Shown: positions 59,900 to 64,000 of the stretch, in pieces | Layout: every line of letters begins with the position of its first letter | How positions within the stretch are numbered: the first letter of the stretch is position 1 | NCBI GenBank assembly: GCA_963606965.1 | Contig: CAVDAL010000120.1 | Span: forward strand, 11,594-75,593 | DNA: 64,000 nt | Source of the DNA: CAVDAL01 sp963606965 | GTDB taxonomy: Bacteria; Actinomycetota; Coriobacteriia; Coriobacteriales; QAMH01 | Reading direction: 5' to 3' | The notes under the pieces: model-generated | Databases searched by the model: none | The model's input: the letters and a program-made list of their open reading frames with translations, nothing else | Told to the model about the DNA's origin: nothing | Translations under genes and position numbers: made by a program

Positions 59900-61283
59900 G
59901 CGTCTCCTTTAATGCATCCAGCAAATCTGGACCCATGCTTGTTACATCGCCCGCACCCATTGTTATAAGCAAATCTCCTTCTTCAAGCTTTTGCAAAAGA
60001 TATGGAATAGTTTCCATTCTATGCGGCATCCAAGCGCAAATATGGTGAGGATTTTTATCCAAAATGCTATCGACTACAGTCTTCCCATTAATGCCTGGGA
60101 TTGGAGCTTCCCCCGCTGGATATACATCCATCAAAGTGACTGAATCAACACTATTAAAAGCATCAGCAAAAAGCGGAGCTAAAGCTTGAGTCCTTGTATA
60201 TCTATGAGGTTGGAACAACACGTGTACATGCTTAAAATCAAGCATTGAAGCAGCTTCAAGAGTTGCTTTTATTTCTGTTGGATGATGAGCATAATCATCA
60301 ACAATAGTTATTCCGCATTCCTCCCCGACTAAATCAAAGCGCCTGCGCACTCCTGAAAAACTTGATAAAGCTTGTGCAGCTTTTTCAATGTCCAAGCCAG
60401 CTGCCCAGCAAACTCCAAGAACACCTGTCGCATTCAAAATGTTATGAATGCCAGGATTATGAGTTATTGCACTTTGCACAGTTTTACCATCAGGAAAACT
60501 TACTTCAAATGCAAAACCAAGGCCTTCTTGATGGAGGATTTTATATTTAATCTGCGCTGCGTCTATATCTTCACTGCCATAGCTAAACCAGCGCTTGCCA
60601 GTACTTTTTGCAATTTCAGAAATCTTTGGATTATCAGTGCAAACAATTGCTGCACCATCTTCAGGAATCAAGCTAATAAAGTCGCGAAACGCATCATAAA
60701 TTGCATCCAAATTGCCATAATGGTCAAGATGGTCTGCTTCAATATTTGTGATAAGCGCAACATATGGAGACAAGTGCACAAATGAACCATCTGATTCGTC
60801 AGCTTCAACAATATAGAAATCGCCTTTGCCGCTCTTTGCATTTGTATCATACCCATCAACAGTGCCGCCAATCAGGAAGTTTGGATCAAGCCCCATCCTG
60901 TCTATCGTTGTAGCAAGCATTGAAGATGTTGTTGTTTTGCCATGCGTGCCAGCACAAGCTAAAGTCTTGAGCCCTTCGCCGAGCTTTGCAAGCATTTGTG
61001 AGCGATGCAAAATTGGAATATTGCGCTTCTTTGCTTCAATAAGTTCAGGATTTTTCTCTGGGATAGCAGTTGAAATTACAACAGCTTCAACATCGTCTGC
61101 GATATTTTTAGCATCATGGCCAATAAAAATTTGCACACCAGCTTTGCGCAAATTGCGAGTCATGGAAGATTCCTTCATATCAGAGCCACTAACATTGAAG
61201 CCACGCTGACAAGCAACCAATGCTATGCCAGACATCCCAACTCCGCCAATGCCTATAAAGTGGACATTTTTTATTTTAGTCAC
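59889..61283 (-). CDS. murC: UDP-N-acetylmuramate-L-alanine ligase
   Basis: 464 residues; adds the first amino acid to UDP-MurNAc. Motifs are the N-terminal GIGGVGMSG nucleotide site, the ATP loop GTHGKTTTSSM, the DEY-type EADESDGSF and NIEADHLDHY, and the C-terminal DYAHHPTE and FQPHRYTRT. The frame opens at 61355, but GTG 61283 has GGAGGAAG upstream and overlaps the murG stop as GTGA. Confidence 0.97.
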   Translation of the reverse strand: MTKIKNVHFIGIGGVGMSGIALVACQRGFNVSGSDMKESSMTRNLRKAGVQIFIGHDAKNIADDVEAVVISTAIPEKNPELIEAKKRNIPILHRSQMLAKLGEGLKTLACAGTHGKTTTSSMLATTIDRMGLDPNFLIGGTVDGYDTNAKSGKGDFYIVEADESDGSFVHLSPYVALITNIEADHLDHYGNLDAIYDAFRDFISLIPEDGAAIVCTDNPKISEIAKSTGKRWFSYGSEDIDAAQIKYKILHQEGLGFAFEVSFPDGKTVQSAITHNPGIHNILNATGVLGVCWAAGLDIEKAAQALSSFSGVRRRFDLVGEECGITIVDDYAHHPTEIKATLEAASMLDFKHVHVLFQPHRYTRTQALAPLFADAFNSVDSVTLMDVYPAGEAPIPGINGKTVVDSILDKNPHHICAWMPHRMETIPYLLQKLEEGDLLITMGAGDVTSMGPDLLDALKETHGA

Positions 61284-62383
61284 TTGCTTCCTCCGATACG
61301 AACAGCTTCTGAACTTAAATTTGTGCGTGCATCTGTGCCTGAAAATGCTTTGCAAGCCTTAGCCATGCTATCACGTTTGCTTTGATTTGAAAGCAAATCC
61401 AAAAGTAAAGCACGGAATTCATCAGAATCAACATCGCTATCTGCAACCAATTTTGCAGCACCGCACTCCACACATGATTTTGCATTCAATGTTTGATGGT
61501 CGCTTCTTGCATATGGATATGGAACAAGAATTGATGCAACTCCTATTGTCATAATTTCTGCAAGCGAAGATGCTCCCGCGCGTGACAAAACAAGGTCAGA
61601 AGCAGCCAAAACATCACCCATATCTTTAATATATTCAAAAACTTGCCAACGTTTTTGTTCTTCATCATTTAAATCTAAAGTAGTCTTTACAAAATCAAAA
61701 TCGCGCTCGCCGCTTGATTGGATAATATATAAATTATCTATAGCTAAAAGCTCATTTTTCATCGAACAAATCACGCTATTAATGTGATGCGCACCAAGGC
61801 TGCCACCAAAAACAAGCAACATATGAGCGTCACTTGGAATATTAAGTTTTTCGCGCCCTCTTTCGCGTGAACTTGATTCAAAAGAGGCTCTTACTGGGTT
61901 ACCAATAACTTTTGTTTCTTTTGGCATATTTTTAAAATAATCTTTCGACTCTTTATAAGTCAATGCCAATAGCGTTGCATGTTTTGCAAGATATTTATTT
62001 GCCATGCCAGGAACAGAATTTTGCTCATGAATAATCAGTGGAATGTTTAAGCTATTTGCTGCTCGGCCAACAGGAATTGAAACATATGCACCAAAGCCCA
62101 AAACAGCATCCGGCCTTTTTTCTTCAAAAAGCTTTTTCATCTTCTTGCTGGCTTTAAGGATTTTTTTAATAGCGCCAAACAAAGACCAAGGTTTTGACTT
62201 ATCAAATCCAGAAAGCTCAAGTCCTAAAAATGGGAAGCCGGCTTCACAAGCTAGCTTTGATTCAATATGATTAGGAGTGCCAACGAATAAAATTTCATGA
62301 CCCATTTTGCGCAATTCATCTGCAACTGCAAGCGCAGGATTTATATGTCCAGCAGTTCCACCTGCTGAAATCACAAAATACAT
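61280..62383 (-). CDS. murG: UDP-GlcNAc-lipid I transferase MurG
   Basis: 367 residues; makes lipid II at the inner membrane face. Motifs are the glycine loop ISAGGTAGHINPALA, FGAYVSIPVG, HEQNSVPGMANK, GGSLGAHHIN and the donor site SRAGASSLAEI with YPYARSDHQTLNA. ATG 62383, with TTTGGAGT just upstream, is chosen over 62398. Confidence 0.97.
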   Translation of the reverse strand: MYFVISAGGTAGHINPALAVADELRKMGHEILFVGTPNHIESKLACEAGFPFLGLELSGFDKSKPWSLFGAIKKILKASKKMKKLFEEKRPDAVLGFGAYVSIPVGRAANSLNIPLIIHEQNSVPGMANKYLAKHATLLALTYKESKDYFKNMPKETKVIGNPVRASFESSSRERGREKLNIPSDAHMLLVFGGSLGAHHINSVICSMKNELLAIDNLYIIQSSGERDFDFVKTTLDLNDEEQKRWQVFEYIKDMGDVLAASDLVLSRAGASSLAEIMTIGVASILVPYPYARSDHQTLNAKSCVECGAAKLVADSDVDSDEFRALLLDLLSNQSKRDSMAKACKAFSGTDARTNLSSEAVRIGGSK

Positions 62384-62441
62384 ATTTACTCCAAACATTA
62401 ACTTTGTGTCTTGAATAAAGACAAAAGAGTAGTTTACTCCT

Positions 62442-63998
62442 CTATCTTAATTTGTCATGCTCAGTAGTATCTTTGCTCGATTTACGGCGTATCGCTTCCC
62501 CATAATTAAGGCGTCCCATGGGCAGTGCATCATCATTTTCTGCCCTGTTATTTGCAGTATGCGCATCTTCATATGTGCGGCTTTTGCTTCTTTGTTTGCG
62601 TGATGTGGTACCACGCTGTTTTCTTATATTTTGTTCAGCTTGATTTCTTTGACTTTCTTGCTCTGAACGTTGCGGTCGTCTTTGGCTGCTCTTGCGCTTT
62701 TGTACGCCTTGCGCATCATCGGCCTTTCCGCCAGGAATAAATCTCATATTTAAACGACTTTGGCTTTGCTGCTGCTGGCCTGCAGATTGAATATTCTTTC
62801 GCATTGAAGCATTACGCTTGCTAGCTTTTTTGCCGCTTTCACTTTTGCTAAAACTTCTATTTTTTTCACTTTGCATACGAAGGTTATCACGTCTGCGGTC
62901 ATATTCCGCATTTATATCAGAATGAAATGAAACATTTAAAATCAATCCAACAATAAGCATAGAAGCAATAATTGAAGTACCACCATAGCTAATAAATGGA
63001 AGAGGTTTGCCAGTGACAGGTGCAAAACCTAAAACGCATAACATATTTACACAAGCCTGAAAACCAAGCATCACAGTTAAACCACCGGCAAGCATTCTGC
63101 CATGCAAACTTGGAGATGCATTTGCAATCCTCAAACCACAAAAAACAAAAAGTCCAAAAAGAGCAACAACAAAGATGCATGCTAAAAAACCACCTTCTTC
63201 GCCCAAAACAGAGAAAATGAAATCTGTATGAGCTTCAGGCAAATAAGAATATTTCTGTCTGGAAAGTCCAAGGCCAGCGCCTTTAAAGCCGCCAGTTCCA
63301 AAAGCATATAATGAGTGAATGAGCTGCCAGCCACTGCCATCTGCATCTGCATATGGGTCAAGCATTGCCTTTATTCTGTCTAAATGGTAAGGCTGAACAA
63401 AGCAAACAACAATCGCCAAAATAGCTAAAAGAAGACAGAAAATAAGTATCGTCTTCCACTTAGCATTACCAAGATAAAATACAATAATAACACCAACTGT
63501 CATGATGATTGTTGTGCCTAAATCTGGCTGCTTAACAACAAGAAAAGCTGTAAGAGCGAAAATACAAAATGCAACAATTCCAAATTTTATAGGCTCTATC
63601 TTTTCTTCCCGAAGTCGCATGAGCAACACAGACATCAAAGAAACAATAAATATCCTAGCAAATTCTGCAGGCTGAAATGTAAAAGGTCCAATAAGGATAG
63701 CTCTTGTTGCACCATTGGCAGAAGCTCCCTTAAACATGACAAATACCATGGCAATAGCCATAGATACCCAAAGACCGATATTGAAAGGTAAATTAGTAGT
63801 AACTTTTGTTGGCAAAATAATAGCAATAAATGCAAGAACAATGCCTGCAACTAAAAAAAGAACCTGCCTCGTTATGTAATAAAGTGCATTGCCATTTTCT
63901 TCTGCATATCCTTCAACAGAAGATGCAGAATAGACCATAACAAGACCAACAATGCATAGCAAAACAACAGATACAATTAATCCAATTCTTGGAAGCAT
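62442..63998 (-). CDS. ftsW: FtsW/RodA/SpoVE-family glycosyltransferase, 5' end possibly beyond window
   Basis: SEDS peptidoglycan polymerase. Ten or so membrane helices span the first 360 residues, with VKQPDLGTTII, EAHTDFIFSVLGEEGG (catalytic region) and FISYGGTSI. The last 150 residues are a basic, Gln/Ser/Arg/Lys-rich cytoplasmic tail. ATG 63998 is 3 nt from the edge, so the true start may lie further right. It is paired with murG and murC; FtsW rather than RodA is inferred from context. Confidence 0.9.
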   Translation of the reverse strand: MLPRIGLIVSVVLLCIVGLVMVYSASSVEGYAEENGNALYYITRQVLFLVAGIVLAFIAIILPTKVTTNLPFNIGLWVSMAIAMVFVMFKGASANGATRAILIGPFTFQPAEFARIFIVSLMSVLLMRLREEKIEPIKFGIVAFCIFALTAFLVVKQPDLGTTIIMTVGVIIVFYLGNAKWKTILIFCLLLAILAIVVCFVQPYHLDRIKAMLDPYADADGSGWQLIHSLYAFGTGGFKGAGLGLSRQKYSYLPEAHTDFIFSVLGEEGGFLACIFVVALFGLFVFCGLRIANASPSLHGRMLAGGLTVMLGFQACVNMLCVLGFAPVTGKPLPFISYGGTSIIASMLIVGLILNVSFHSDINAEYDRRRDNLRMQSEKNRSFSKSESGKKASKRNASMRKNIQSAGQQQQSQSRLNMRFIPGGKADDAQGVQKRKSSQRRPQRSEQESQRNQAEQNIRKQRGTTSRKQRSKSRTYEDAHTANNRAENDDALPMGRLNYGEAIRRKSSKDTTEHDKLR

Positions 63999-64000
63999 GA

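Noticed and set aside
1..64000. CRISPR array, insertion sequence or prophage
   Set aside because: No regularly spaced repeats, transposase or phage genes are present; the only tandem repeat is the short one at 52356-52463.

Overview
The window is an AT-rich, gene-dense piece of a bacterial chromosome, most likely from an anaerobic actinomycete of the Coriobacteriia type. This assignment is inference from gene content. The division cluster runs ftsW-murG-murC-ftsQ-ftsZ-pgeF-yggS-sepF-yggU-type with divIVA and has no ftsA, as in Actinomycetota. There is a GatCAB amidotransferase next to tRNA-Gln and tRNA-Glu biology, an EF-G2-like factor, an oxygen-sensitive Ech-type [NiFe] hydrogenase, rubrerythrin and a two-gene minimal SUF system. 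I see no insertion sequence, prophage or CRISPR array. Almost all genes are on the minus strand; only fusA2-like, mntP and a CPA1 antiporter are on the plus strand. SD sequences are strong, and GTG or TTG starts are common.

Layout. 1-5.9 kb: ettA (cut by the left edge), an EF-G-like gene, and an NhaC-family transporter behind a lysine riboswitch. 5.9-7.6 kb: sufC-sufB. 7.8-17.4 kb: a long run ppaC-argS-lysA-hom-gatC-gatA-gatB-radical SAM. 17.5-21.2 kb: pcrA, a DAHP synthase and a degenerate PAP2 protein. 21.3-27.9 kb: mntP converging on a five-gene envelope operon (VanW protein, D,D-carboxypeptidase, GcvT-like protein, zinc-ribbon FHA protein, zinc-ribbon membrane protein). 28.0-34.4 kb: echABCDEF-like hydrogenase plus pgsA. 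34.5-41.7 kb: trmL, antiporter, cspA, an AGCS symporter behind a glycine riboswitch, xth, a TrmH-family methylase and rubrerythrin. 41.7-49.3 kb: metA, dnaJ, hemW, dus, lepA, rpsT, holA. 49.3-53.3 kb: comEC-comEA, an intergenic repeat, and an unknown membrane protein. 53.4-54.0 kb: tRNA-Glu, tRNA-Gln and the RNase P RNA. 54.0-64.0 kb: the division and cell-wall cluster.

How the parts work together. The Ech complex would oxidise ferredoxin, make H2 and pump ions; the Na+-linked NhaC, CPA1 and AGCS carriers could draw on such a gradient. GatCAB supplies Gln-tRNA by amidating mischarged Glu-tRNA(Gln), and tRNA-Gln and tRNA-Glu share one promoter. hom, lysA and metA belong to the aspartate family of amino acids, and the lysine riboswitch links lysine level to import. 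The 54-64 kb block supplies lipid II synthesis, septal wall synthesis, and the FtsZ ring with SepF as the probable membrane anchor.

The observations I rate highest are a transcription terminator encoded inside the mntP reading frame, the two riboswitch-transporter pairs, the GcvT-fold protein inside an envelope operon, the minimal SUF pair, charged tails on Ech and divisome proteins, and an AT-rich repeat next to comEA.
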